A DNA stretch of 47,120 bases, from positions 1 through 47,120 of the forward strand of contig CAYLZO010000009.1 of NCBI GenBank assembly GCA_964387775.1. The letters run 5' to 3'. A program made the translations under genes and the position numbers. Position 1 is the stretch's first letter. The number at the start of each line of letters is the position of its first letter. The notes beneath the pieces are model-generated. The model was given only the letters and a program-made list of their open reading frames with translations. It made no database searches and had not been told where the DNA came from. The DNA is from CAYLZO01 sp964387775 (lineage in GTDB: Bacteria; Chloroflexota; Anaerolineae; JAAYZQ01). Shown one piece after another: positions 24,732 to 33,935 of this stretch.

Positions 24732-25692
24732 CTTGAAACGCATCCGATTTCTTCCGTGCAATCAGCGAGACCCAGTCCTTCTCCTGGTTCCGCTCGACGA
24801 TGGCCAAGCCGTGCGCTTGCAGCGCCCCTTGCACGTCCTCCGCCTGGTCCTCGATCAGGCCGGCGGCGATGAGCCAGCCCCCGGCGGCCGTCCGCGCGGC
24901 CAGGGCCGGCGCCATCCCCTCGATGACGGGGGCCAGGATGTTGACCAGGATCAGGTCGAACTCGCCTCCGGCCAGGAGGTCCAGCGTGCCATCCTCGGGC
25001 AGAAAGTGGCGGGGCACGGTGTTGCCGCCGGGCAGCGATGCGTGGCGCACGGCGACCCGCCCGGCCACGCCGTTGGCGGCCACGTTCTCCTTGGCGGTGC
25101 TCACGGCCACCGGGTCGGCGTCGAGGGCCAACACCGAGGCCGCGCCCAGCTTGGCGGCGGCAATGGCCAGCACGCCTGAGCCGGTCCCCACGTCGAGGAC
25201 GGCCCAGCCCGCCTCCAGCCGGGCCTCCAGGGCCTCCAGGCAGAGGCGGGTGGTGGGGTGCAGGCCGGTGCCAAAGGCCATGCCCGGTTCCAGGCGGACC
25301 TCGATCTCGCCGGGTCCCGGGGCGTACGCCTCCCAGGCGGGCACGATGACGATGCGCCGCCCGACGCGGAGCCGGTGGTAGTGCTCCTTCCAGGTTTGGG
25401 TCCAGTCGGTCTCGCCCACCCGGCGGATCACGGGCTCGGGGATGGGCGCGATCTGCGACAGGTGCCACAGACCCTCTTCGAGGCGGCGGCGTGTGGCCGG
25501 AGCGGTACCGTCCAGGGGCAAATAGCCCCGGACGATGACGGTCTCTGGCGGCGGCGCGGCGGGCAATTCGTGTTCGAGGGAATCGACCTGTGCCTCGACG
25601 ACGGCGCCGCCCCGCACGTGGCGGTTGAAAAGCTCGGCCACCGCTTCGGCCGTCTCGGCGTCGGTGGTGACGCTGATCTCAAGCCAGTCCAT
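24724..25692 (-). CDS. prmA: Ribosomal protein L11 methyltransferase
   Basis: The 322-residue enzyme methylates ribosomal protein L11. The N-terminal L11-recognition domain starts MDWLEISVTTDAETAEAVAELF. The methyltransferase domain has the SAM-binding motif VLDVGTGSGVLAIAAAKLGA (about residues 175-195), DLILVNILAPVI, and TDWTQTWKEHYHR, which is typical for PrmA. ATG 25692 gives the family N-terminus. It lies 69 bases downstream of dnaJ with a hairpin between, and before rsmE. The C-terminal residues and stop come from a dispersed repeat (24677-24731). Confidence 0.95.
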   Translation of the reverse strand: MDWLEISVTTDAETAEAVAELFNRHVRGGAVVEAQVDSLEHELPAAPPPETVIVRGYLPLDGTAPATRRRLEEGLWHLSQIAPIPEPVIRRVGETDWTQTWKEHYHRLRVGRRIVIVPAWEAYAPGPGEIEVRLEPGMAFGTGLHPTTRLCLEALEARLEAGWAVLDVGTGSGVLAIAAAKLGAASVLALDADPVAVSTAKENVAANGVAGRVAVRHASLPGGNTVPRHFLPEDGTLDLLAGGEFDLILVNILAPVIEGMAPALAARTAAGGWLIAAGLIEDQAEDVQGALQAHGLAIVERNQEKDWVSLIARKKSDAFQGS

Positions 25693-25723
25693 GTCCTGGG
25701 CTCAGTCGGAGGCTATCTCACAA

Positions 25724-25758
25724 GGAAACGGGCGAGGCCGGCCGGCCTCGCCTGTTTC
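25724..25758 (-). terminator. Strong hairpin between dnaJ and prmA (terminator-like or attenuator)
   Basis: GGCGAGGCCGG (25731-25741) and CCGGCCTCGCC (25742-25752) form a perfect GC-rich stem, extended by AAAC/GTTT on the outside. It starts three bases past the dnaJ stop. The T-run after it on the minus strand is short (GTTTCCTTG), so it may reduce rather than stop readthrough into prmA. Confidence 0.5.
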
Positions 25759-25761
25759 TGG

Positions 25762-26886
25762 CTAAATCCCAAAGGCGTCTTTGAGTTTTTCAAAGAAGCC
25801 CTTCTCCGGCTGTTGGACGACCTCCCGGCCCAGCGTCTTGCCCAGTTCCTTGAGGAGTTTTTTCTGGTCGGCGTCGAGTTTGGTAGGCGTCATGACCTGG
25901 ACCATGACCAACTGGTCGCCCCGGCCGCTGCGTCGCAGGTAGGGCACGCCCTGGCCCCGCAGGCGAAAGGTCTCGCCCGTCTGGGTGCCGGCCGGGATGG
26001 CCAATTCCTCGTCGCCGTCGAGCGTGGGCACCATCACCTTGTCACCCAGGGCCGCCTGGGTCACGTTGATGCCCAGCTCCAGCAGGATGTTGTTGCCCTC
26101 GCGGCGAAAGTGTGGGTGTCGCTTGACGTGAAGGACGACGTAGAGGTTGCCCGTCGGTCCGCCCCGCTGGCCCGGTTCGCCTTCTCCGGCCAGCCGGATG
26201 CGGGTCCCATCGTCCACGCCGGCCGGGATCTTGACCACGATGGGCCGCTCGACTTCAATGACCTTGCGGCCTCGACACTCGGTGCAGGGGGTGGTCACGA
26301 TCTCGCGCTCGCCCTGGCAGCGCGGGCAGGTCGTCACCTGGACAAAGGAGCCCAGGAAGGTCTGCTGCTGGCGCCGCACCTCGCCGGTGCCGTTACACTG
26401 GGGGCAGCGGATGGGCTGGGTGCCCGGCTCGGCGCCGCTGCCGTTGCACTGGGGACAGGTTTCGTGGCGGGGCACGACGATCTCTTTTTCGGCGCCAAAG
26501 ACCGCCTCTTCGAACTCGATGGTCAGGTCGTAGCGCAGGTCGGCGCCCCGGGCGGGGCCCCGACGGGCAGCCGCGCCGGTGCGCATCCCCCCGAAAAAGC
26601 TCTCAAAGATGTCGTCCAGGCCGCCAAAGCCGCTGAAATCGCCATAGCCGCCGAACCCGGCCTGCGGTCCGGCGTGGCCAAAGCGGTCGTACATGGCCCG
26701 CTTCTCCCGGTCTGAGAGGATCTCGTAAGCTTCGTTGATCTCTTTGAACCGGGTCTCGGCGTCGGCGTTTTTGTTGACGTCCGGATGGTACTGGCGGGCC
26801 AGCCGGCGGAAAGCCTTCTTGATCTCGGCCTCCGTGGCCTGGCGGCCTACGCCCAGTACCTCGTAATAATCACGTTTGGCACTCAT
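25762..26886 (-). CDS. dnaJ: Chaperone protein DnaJ
   Basis: The 374-residue co-chaperone stimulates DnaK ATPase activity and delivers substrates. The J-domain (residues 1-70) has the HPD motif in ARQYHPDVNKN. A Gly/Phe-rich stretch follows (GHAGPQAGFGGYGDFSGFGG). Four zinc-binding repeats come next: CPQCNGSG, CPQCNGTG, CPRCQGER and CTECRGRK; the last two deviate from CxxCxGxG. The C-terminal substrate-binding domain is complete. ATG 26886 begins MSAKRDYYEVLGV. It follows dnaK after a 117-base gap that contains a long palindrome. Confidence 0.97.
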   Translation of the reverse strand: MSAKRDYYEVLGVGRQATEAEIKKAFRRLARQYHPDVNKNADAETRFKEINEAYEILSDREKRAMYDRFGHAGPQAGFGGYGDFSGFGGLDDIFESFFGGMRTGAAARRGPARGADLRYDLTIEFEEAVFGAEKEIVVPRHETCPQCNGSGAEPGTQPIRCPQCNGTGEVRRQQQTFLGSFVQVTTCPRCQGEREIVTTPCTECRGRKVIEVERPIVVKIPAGVDDGTRIRLAGEGEPGQRGGPTGNLYVVLHVKRHPHFRREGNNILLELGINVTQAALGDKVMVPTLDGDEELAIPAGTQTGETFRLRGQGVPYLRRSGRGDQLVMVQVMTPTKLDADQKKLLKELGKTLGREVVQQPEKGFFEKLKDAFGI

Positions 26887-26900
26887 AGTTTCTACTCAGT

Positions 26901-27001
26901 GTTCGACGTTCGGACCTCGGTAGTGGTTGCACGTTGACTGATGGGGGCGGGGTTTCCCCGCCCCCATCAGTCAACGCCTTACCACTCCTCGAACCTCGAA
27001 C
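26901..27001. repeat. Long palindrome between dnaK and dnaJ
   Basis: GTTGACTGATGGGGGCGGGG (26933-26952) pairs perfectly with the complementary arm at 26956-26975; the loop is TTT. Outside it, AGTGGT and ACCACT also pair. The outer flanks show 7-bp words (GTTCGAC, GTTCGGA on the left; CTCGAAC twice at 26988-27001 on the right). The core GTGGTTGCACGTTGACTG recurs at 45303-45337. No T-tract is present, so it is probably a dispersed element that could also slow transcription of dnaJ. Confidence 0.8.
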
Positions 27002-27003
27002 GT

Positions 27004-28899
<1,896 letters not shown>

Positions 28900-28916
28900 G
28901 ATAACGTCTCCTTCGA

Positions 28917-28951
28917 TAGATATTCGAAATTAGATATTGGATATTGGCTGC
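28917..28951. repeat. Heptanucleotide array between grpE and dnaK
   Basis: Words in 7-bp register are TAGATAT, TCGAAAT, TAGATAT, TGGATAT and TGGCTGC. They match the words at 11332-11377 and 41773-41828. The array lies between the grpE stop and the ribosome-binding site of dnaK. Confidence 0.65.
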
Positions 28952-28954
28952 CGC

Positions 28955-29575
28955 TTATTCTTCGTTTGCCTGCTCGCCTTCCGGCTCCGGCTCGGGGGGC
29001 GGCCCGGACGATACGCGGACCACGCTGGGACGCAAGACGCGCTCGCCCAGCCGATAGCCCTTCTGCACCTCGGCGATGACGTGCCCGGCCGGCACCTCCT
29101 CAGATGGCTCGTGGGTGACGGCCTGGTGGGCGTAGGGATCGAACTCCTGGCCAACGGCCTCGATGGGCTCGACACCCTCCTGGTCCAGCAGCCGTTGCAA
29201 CTTGCGCTGGATCATCAGGATGCCGTCGAGCCAGGGCAGATCCGCGCGTTCCTCCGGCAGGGACTCGGCCGCCCGCTCGAAATCGTCGACGATGGGCAGC
29301 ACCCGGTTCAAAACGTCGGCTTTGGCGTTGGCGTAGGCTAACTCCCGCTCCCGCTGGAAACGCTTGCGGGCGTTGGCCAGCTCGGCCCGAGCCCGCTGCC
29401 AGCCGTCGAGGTACTCGGCCTCGCGGGCCTGGGTTTCCTCCAGTTCCTGGCGGAGGGTTGCTACAACGTCAACCGCTTCCTCCGCGCCTTCCTCCTCGAT
29501 TTCTGGTTCCCGTTGTTCTCCCTTTACTTCTTCCTCTTCGATAACCTCAAGTTCCTGATCCTTGTCTTCGCTCAC
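28955..29575 (-). CDS. grpE: Nucleotide exchange factor GrpE
   Basis: The 206-residue protein releases ADP from DnaK. It has an acidic N-terminus (EDKDQELEVIEEEEVKGE), a long coiled-coil helix (about 45-110: TLRQELEETQAREAEYLDGWQRARAELANARKRFQRE), and the C-terminal beta domain with FDPYAHQAVTHEPSEEVPAGHVIAEVQKGYRLGERVLRPSVVRVS. Length is normal. ATG 29575 follows AGGAGGTG. It lies between hrcA and dnaK, the usual order. Confidence 0.97.
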   Translation of the reverse strand: MSEDKDQELEVIEEEEVKGEQREPEIEEEGAEEAVDVVATLRQELEETQAREAEYLDGWQRARAELANARKRFQRERELAYANAKADVLNRVLPIVDDFERAAESLPEERADLPWLDGILMIQRKLQRLLDQEGVEPIEAVGQEFDPYAHQAVTHEPSEEVPAGHVIAEVQKGYRLGERVLRPSVVRVSSGPPPEPEPEGEQANEE

Positions 29576-29655
29576 GTTCCGGCACCTCCTACGTGTTCGA
29601 TTCGAGCGGGGTTGTTAGGTTGGTGAGAGATGGCCCTGCCGGCAGGGGGGCAGGA

Positions 29656-30711
29656 TCATCCTTGTTTTGCCCCGGCCGGCGGTTCTTCCATGTCGCCGTA
29701 CAAATCGCGGAAAAGATCGCTCATGAGCCCGGCCACGTAGCGCACGGTCGAGACGGCCCGGCTGTAGGGCATGCGCATCGGCCCCATCACGCCCAGGGCG
29801 CCCGTTGCCGCGCCGGGCGCGCCGTAGGGCGAAACGACGAGGCTAAACTCTTTCAATTCGTTCCAGCGCCCCTCGCCGCCGATGACCACTTGCAGACCTC
29901 CGACCTCCAACATCTCGGTTAGCAGGCCCTCCAACAGGGTGCGATCCTCAAGCAGGTGGATGGCGTGCCGGGCACTCTCGGGCACGGTGAATTCGGGCTG
30001 GTGCAAGATGTTGATCAGCCCATCGCGATAAAGCCGCAGGCTGGTCTGGTCGTCAACATGCTTCATAATCTCAACCACCCGGTCCAGCAACTGCTGCTCA
30101 AAGGCGCCCACCTGGCGGCGGTAGGCGGCGATACGCTGCGCCGAGGCGCCCACGCAGAGGTCGTTCAGGCGATTGGCCACCTGGGTCAGTGTGTCCTGGG
30201 TGATGGCCTCGTCCAGGTTGAGCATCTGCTGGCGAACCAGGCCGCCCTCCAGCACGATGATCAACAGGGCCATGGTCTCGTGGATGGAGATGAGTTCGAT
30301 GTGCCTGAGGTAACAGAGATCGGTCCGGGGGCTGCTGACTACCGCCGCCGACTGGGCCGTGCGGGCCAGCACCGAGGCCGAGAGCCGCATCCACTGCTCC
30401 AGGTCCACGCCGACCTGGTGAAATTGGTGGCGGATGGTCCGTTGATCGTCGACGGGCAACTGGGACTCGCGCATCAAACGCTCGACAAAGTAGCGGTAGC
30501 CTTTCTCAGTGGGCACCCGCCCCGCCGACGTGTGGGGCTGGGTGAGATAACCCAATTCCTCCAGCAACGACATGTCGTTGCGAATGGTCGCCGAGCTGAC
30601 GCCCAGCCCATAGGACTGGACGCGCTTGGAGCCTACGGGCTGCGCGGTTGAAATGTGCTCCCGCACGACGAGGCCCAAGATCAATTGTTGGCGCGACGTC
30701 AAATCGCTCAT
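29656..30711 (-). CDS. hrcA: Heat-inducible transcription repressor HrcA
   Basis: The 351-residue repressor binds CIRCE operators and is itself controlled by one here (30774-30806). The N-terminal winged helix is clear: SSATIRNDMSLLEELGYLTQPHTSAGRVPTEKGYRYFV. The C-terminal GAF-like region and the final GPMRMPYSRAVSTVRYVAGLMSDLF match the family. It is the first gene after the heat-shock promoter. ATG 30711 gives the usual start MSDLTSRQQLILGLVV with GAGGAG upstream. Confidence 0.97.
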   Translation of the reverse strand: MSDLTSRQQLILGLVVREHISTAQPVGSKRVQSYGLGVSSATIRNDMSLLEELGYLTQPHTSAGRVPTEKGYRYFVERLMRESQLPVDDQRTIRHQFHQVGVDLEQWMRLSASVLARTAQSAAVVSSPRTDLCYLRHIELISIHETMALLIIVLEGGLVRQQMLNLDEAITQDTLTQVANRLNDLCVGASAQRIAAYRRQVGAFEQQLLDRVVEIMKHVDDQTSLRLYRDGLINILHQPEFTVPESARHAIHLLEDRTLLEGLLTEMLEVGGLQVVIGGEGRWNELKEFSLVVSPYGAPGAATGALGVMGPMRMPYSRAVSTVRYVAGLMSDLFRDLYGDMEEPPAGAKQG

Positions 30712-30773
30712 CTGCTCCTCAACAAAGGCTCAAAACCCGCCAATCCTGTAGTTGATTTTGCCATTCTAACGAA

Positions 30774-30806
30774 TCGTTAGCACTCTGTCGGGTTGAGTGC
30801 TAACGA
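30774..30806. promoter_or_regulatory. CIRCE operator (HrcA binding site)
   Basis: TTAGCACTC (30777-30785), nine bases, then GAGTGCTAA (30795-30803): an exact match to the CIRCE consensus. The palindrome extends three bases on each side (TCG/CGA), giving 12-base arms. It lies just downstream of the promoter -10 on the minus strand, where HrcA binding blocks transcription or forms an RNA hairpin. Confidence 0.97.
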
Positions 30807-30818
30807 TCTGCTCTCAAA

Positions 30819-30847
30819 ATGATACCACGAACGGCCATCACTGTCAA
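30819..30847 (-). promoter_or_regulatory. Promoter of the hrcA-grpE-dnaK-dnaJ operon
   Basis: On the minus strand TTGACA (rc of 30842-30847) and TATCAT (rc of 30819-30824) are separated by 17 bases. The CIRCE operator begins 12 bases downstream of the -10. Confidence 0.9.
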
Positions 30848-30877
30848 GAAAGTGTGAATTGGAGGAGTGAAAGTTGA

Positions 30878-32287
30878 TCAGTAGGCGTGGCGGTCGCCAA
30901 ACATGCCAAAGATGGTGCGGATCATGATCTGGAAGTCGAGCCACAGGGACCAGTTCTCGATGTACCACAGGTCGTATTTGGTCCGCTCGGCGATAGAGGT
31001 GTCGCCGCGCAAGCCGTTGACCTGGGCCCAGCCGGTCAGGCCGGCCTTTTCCCGGTGGCGGTCCATGTAGCGGGGGATGCTGCGCCGGAACTGTTCGACG
31101 TAGATGGGCCGCTCGGGGCGCGGGCCGACGAGGCTCATCTCGCCCAAAAAGACGTTGATGAGTTGCGGCAGCTCGTCGATGGAGAAGCGGCGGATGAACC
31201 GGCCCAGGCGCGTCACCCGGGGATCGTCCTCGGTGGTCCAGCCCGGACCGTCTTTTTCGGCGTCGATGCGCATCGAGCGGAATTTGAGGCACCAAAAGGG
31301 CTTGGCGTCGAGGCCCATGCGCTCTTGGGCGTAAAAGACGGGGCCGGGCGAGTCGAGCTTGATCAGGAGCGCGATGAGCACCAGGAAGGGGGAGAGGAGG
31401 ACCAGCCCCACGGCGCTGCCCACCAGGTCCACGCCCCGCTTGAGGGTCAGCTTCCAGCCGCGCAGGGCGATGTCGCGCACAGTCAGCAGCGGCAGCCCGC
31501 CCAGATCGCCGATGCTCAGCTCGGTGGCGATGATTTGGAACAGGTCGGGAAAGATCTTGATGCCCACCTGGCCCCGCTCGCAGCGGGAGATGATGGACAG
31601 CACCTCCTGGTGGCTCAGCTCCGGCCGGCCGATGATGACCTCTTCCACTCCGTACGCCTCGATGAGGTCGGGGATGTCGTCCACGCCGCCCAGCACCGGC
31701 ACGCCCATGATCTCCCGGCCCGGAGCGGTATCTCCATCCACAAAGCCGACGACGTGATAGCCCAAGCGGGGCATCTGGCGCACCTTTTGCAGGATCATGC
31801 GCCCCACGTCGCCTGTGCCGACGATGAGCAGCCGGTCGGTGAGGGAGCCACGCTTGCGCAACTGGTCCCGCACAAAGACCAGTACAGAGCGGCCCGCTGC
31901 CACCAGGACGGCGGTGAGGAGCCAGGCATAGATGATCATCACCCGGGGGAAATCCAGTTCCAGGGTGCTGTTTTTGAAGAGGATCGTGGTCAGGGCGATG
32001 GTGACGATGGTGCCGATGGACGTAGCGGCAAAGAGGCGATAGAATTCGTCGACGCGCGGCATACTGCGCTTCATGTCGTAGAGCCGCGAAAAGAAGTAGA
32101 CGATGACCATGGTGACGATCTGGATGGCCAACATCCCGATATAATCGGCAAAGGGGGCGATGTTAACCGCCGGGAGAAAGGTCCCCGTGAGGCGCAAGAG
32201 GTAGGCCAGGTAGAAGGCCAGGGCGACCATGGCCACGTCGTTGAGCACAAAGAGGGCGGTAAAGAGCGCGTCAGCCCGGCGCCTCAT
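30878..32287 (-). CDS. Undecaprenyl-phosphate sugar phosphotransferase (exopolysaccharide initiation)
   Basis: The 469-residue protein transfers a sugar phosphate to undecaprenyl phosphate and starts a polysaccharide repeat unit. Residues 1-130 hold four membrane segments; then a CoA-binding / Rossmann-like domain with LLIVGTGDVGRMIL (about 155); then another membrane segment and the catalytic bacterial sugar transferase domain: LKRGVDLVGSAVGLVLLSPF, SPGPVFYAQERMGLDAKPF, FRSMRIDAE, RRFSIDELPQLINVFLGEMS and LVGPRPERPIYVE. It overlaps the upstream glycosyltransferase stop by four bases (ATGA). Sugar specificity (glucose or galactose) cannot be decided. The hrcA promoter follows at its 3' end. 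Confidence 0.92.
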   Translation of the reverse strand: MRRRADALFTALFVLNDVAMVALAFYLAYLLRLTGTFLPAVNIAPFADYIGMLAIQIVTMVIVYFFSRLYDMKRSMPRVDEFYRLFAATSIGTIVTIALTTILFKNSTLELDFPRVMIIYAWLLTAVLVAAGRSVLVFVRDQLRKRGSLTDRLLIVGTGDVGRMILQKVRQMPRLGYHVVGFVDGDTAPGREIMGVPVLGGVDDIPDLIEAYGVEEVIIGRPELSHQEVLSIISRCERGQVGIKIFPDLFQIIATELSIGDLGGLPLLTVRDIALRGWKLTLKRGVDLVGSAVGLVLLSPFLVLIALLIKLDSPGPVFYAQERMGLDAKPFWCLKFRSMRIDAEKDGPGWTTEDDPRVTRLGRFIRRFSIDELPQLINVFLGEMSLVGPRPERPIYVEQFRRSIPRYMDRHREKAGLTGWAQVNGLRGDTSIAERTKYDLWYIENWSLWLDFQIMIRTIFGMFGDRHAY

Positions 32288-33291
32288 GACCCGCCTCCTT
32301 CGCCCTGGATAGGCACAGCCGACGCGACGCCCCGCCGGTCGGTCGGGCGCAGCCGGTCGCGCAGCAGTGCCCAGTTTTTCAGCAGGCCGATCCCCGCGTG
32401 GATCAGCCAGTTCAACAGGAAAAAGGTCCGGTCTTTGAAATGCTTGTCGTGAAAGAGTCGCATCGTCTCGTAAAAGTGGACGTTGGCGGCCGTGCTCCGC
32501 TGGCGGCTCGACTGCCCCTTGTAGTGGAGCACCGTCACGTCGGCATTATACCACACCTGCCAGCCGCATTGCTTGGCCCGGTAGCAAAAATCAAGGTCTT
32601 CGGCGTACATAAAGTAGCGCTCGTCAAGCAGGCCGATCTGCTCGATGACCTGGCCCCGGATGAGCATGAAAGCGCCGACGACGGAATCGACTTCTGTCGT
32701 CACGTCGGGCGGCAGGTAGGTGACGTTGTAACGGCCGAAACGCGGGCTGTGGGGAAAGAGCTTGCCCAGCCCCGACAGCCGGTAGAAGGCCACCTCGGGC
32801 GTGGGAAAGCTGCGGCGGCAGGCCTTGTCCAGGCTGCCGTCCTGGCGCACCAACCGCGGCCCGGCCACGCCTGCCTGGGGATGACTCTCCATGAAGGCCA
32901 GCATGTCGGCCAGGGCGCCGGGGGGGAGGATGGTGTCGGGGTTCAACAACAGCAGGTACCGGGGAATCGGGAATCGGGAATCGGGTATCGGGGTAGAGCG
33001 TCCTGATACCCGATTTCCTGATTCCCTGATGCCCGATTCCCCGATTCCCTGATACCCGAAGTGTCTCAACCCCAGGTTGTTGCCCACCGCGTAGCCCCGG
33101 TTCTCGCTGCGGATGACGCGCACCTGGGGGAACTCGGCTTCGATCATATCGGCGCTGCCGTCGGTCGAGCCATTGTCCACGACGCAGACCTCGAAGGCGA
33201 AATCGCCCTGGCTGTCGAACACCGAGGCCAGGCAGTCACGCAGCAGGTCGCGCACGTTATAATTGACGATGACGATTCCCAGATCGAGCAT
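32284..33291 (-). CDS. Family 2 glycosyltransferase with an in-frame repeat insertion
   Basis: The 335-residue protein has the GT-A fold of family GT2: LGIVIVNYNVRDLLRDCL at the N-terminus, VVDNGSTDGS (residues 38-47), RGYAVGNNLGLRH and LLLNPDTILP (DXD-equivalent region), later DLDFCYRAKQCGW. It probably adds a sugar in exopolysaccharide assembly; the partner phosphotransferase gene is directly downstream and overlaps by four bases. Residues about 78-110, between NNLGLRH and RYLLLLNPD, have no family counterpart and are encoded by a 7-bp word array of about 100 bases. This makes a Gly/Ser/Ile- and then Pro-rich loop beside the active site. The ATG at 33291 starts the conserved first strand; a longer frame would run through vapC. 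The ribosome-binding site is weak. Confidence 0.88.
   Translation of the reverse strand: MLDLGIVIVNYNVRDLLRDCLASVFDSQGDFAFEVCVVDNGSTDGSADMIEAEFPQVRVIRSENRGYAVGNNLGLRHFGYQGIGESGIRESGNRVSGRSTPIPDSRFPIPRYLLLLNPDTILPPGALADMLAFMESHPQAGVAGPRLVRQDGSLDKACRRSFPTPEVAFYRLSGLGKLFPHSPRFGRYNVTYLPPDVTTEVDSVVGAFMLIRGQVIEQIGLLDERYFMYAEDLDFCYRAKQCGWQVWYNADVTVLHYKGQSSRQRSTAANVHFYETMRLFHDKHFKDRTFFLLNWLIHAGIGLLKNWALLRDRLRPTDRRGVASAVPIQGEGGGS
32958..33059. repeat. Heptanucleotide array inside the glycosyltransferase gene
   Basis: On the plus strand GGGAATC occurs in 7-bp register three times, followed by GGGTATC. The other side has GATACCC, GATTTCC, GATTCCC, GATGCCC, GATTCCC and GATACCC words, some with one extra base. 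The two sides are inverted, so a long hairpin can form. The array keeps the reading frame open. Confidence 0.8.
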
Positions 33292-33302
33292 AGACAGTTG
33301 CT

Positions 33303-33704
33303 TCAGGGCGCTTCCGAAATCAAAGTCAATTCTTTCACATCTTGATAGTCCCCAGCATTGTGTGTGACGAGGGGATAACGGTGGCGCAGCGCACAGGCTG
33401 CAACCCACGCATCTTGGGCTGCCAACGGGCGACCCTTTCGATTCCGCCCTGCGCGGATGCGAGCCCAGAGTTGTGCCGTTACGTCATCGTAGCCCAAGAC
33501 TTTGAACTTTTCCAACCAGTCGTGAAGTTTGGCGCGCCGGGCCAGGCCCCAGTCTGCAGTCTCTGCCCACTGATACAACTCGGCGACGGTCTGGAAGGAG
33601 AGATGTAGGACGTGGCCTTCCAAGTGCGCTCGGTAGAGTTCTGCCCGGCTATCACGTTTGAACAGGAACGACCAAACTTCGGTATCCAAGACTACCGCGC
33701 TCAT
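33303..33704 (-). CDS. PIN-domain ribonuclease toxin (VapC family)
   Basis: The 133-residue protein is a PIN-domain protein of the VapC type, which usually cleaves tRNA or rRNA. Expected acidic residues are present: Asp7 (VVLDTEV), Glu42 (TVAELYQW), Asp98 (AAQDAWVAACAL) and Asp119 (NAGDYQDV). Its start overlaps the upstream antitoxin stop by four bases (ATGA), a hallmark of toxin-antitoxin pairs. It lies between an acyl-CoA dehydrogenase and the glycosyltransferase, whose start is 11 bases past the vapC stop. Toxin activity is inferred from family. Confidence 0.9.
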   Translation of the reverse strand: MSAVVLDTEVWSFLFKRDSRAELYRAHLEGHVLHLSFQTVAELYQWAETADWGLARRAKLHDWLEKFKVLGYDDVTAQLWARIRAGRNRKGRPLAAQDAWVAACALRHRYPLVTHNAGDYQDVKELTLISEAP

Positions 33705-33904
33705 TCGAGATCCTCAGGCCAGAAATCGCCCCACAGATCTTCTAGTCGCTGCACGGGCTGAGCAACTTCCTGACCAACCTCCCCCTCATGTCGAGACTTG
33801 ACAAACAGCGCAAAGTCTAGAACTTCTGCTGCATGATCCGTAGAGAGTTCCGCCACAACGTTTATAAGTTGCTCTTTTGTATCAGAAGCGAGTGCTTGGA
33901 CCAC
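33701..33904 (-). CDS. Antitoxin of the VapC pair (DUF2281-like)
   Basis: This 67-residue protein has the phrase KEQLINVVAELSTDHAAEVLDFALFVKSRH, the helix pattern seen in short DUF2281-type antitoxins, and a C-terminal region (RLEDLWGDFWPEDLE) that would bind the toxin. I place the start at GTG 33904 because AAAAGGAG lies seven bases upstream and the family N-terminus begins there. A longer frame from 33958 would overlap the acyl-CoA dehydrogenase stop at 33936 and add residues with no family match. It overlaps vapC as ATGA. Confidence 0.8.
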   Translation of the reverse strand: MVQALASDTKEQLINVVAELSTDHAAEVLDFALFVKSRHEGEVGQEVAQPVQRLEDLWGDFWPEDLE

Positions 33905-33935
33905 AACTAACTCCTTTTCATCCTGCGTCGGTCTG

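Noticed and set aside
33292..33408. Longer N-terminus for the glycosyltransferase
   Set aside because: It would overlap vapC in another frame and precedes the conserved first strand; ATG 33291 fits the family.
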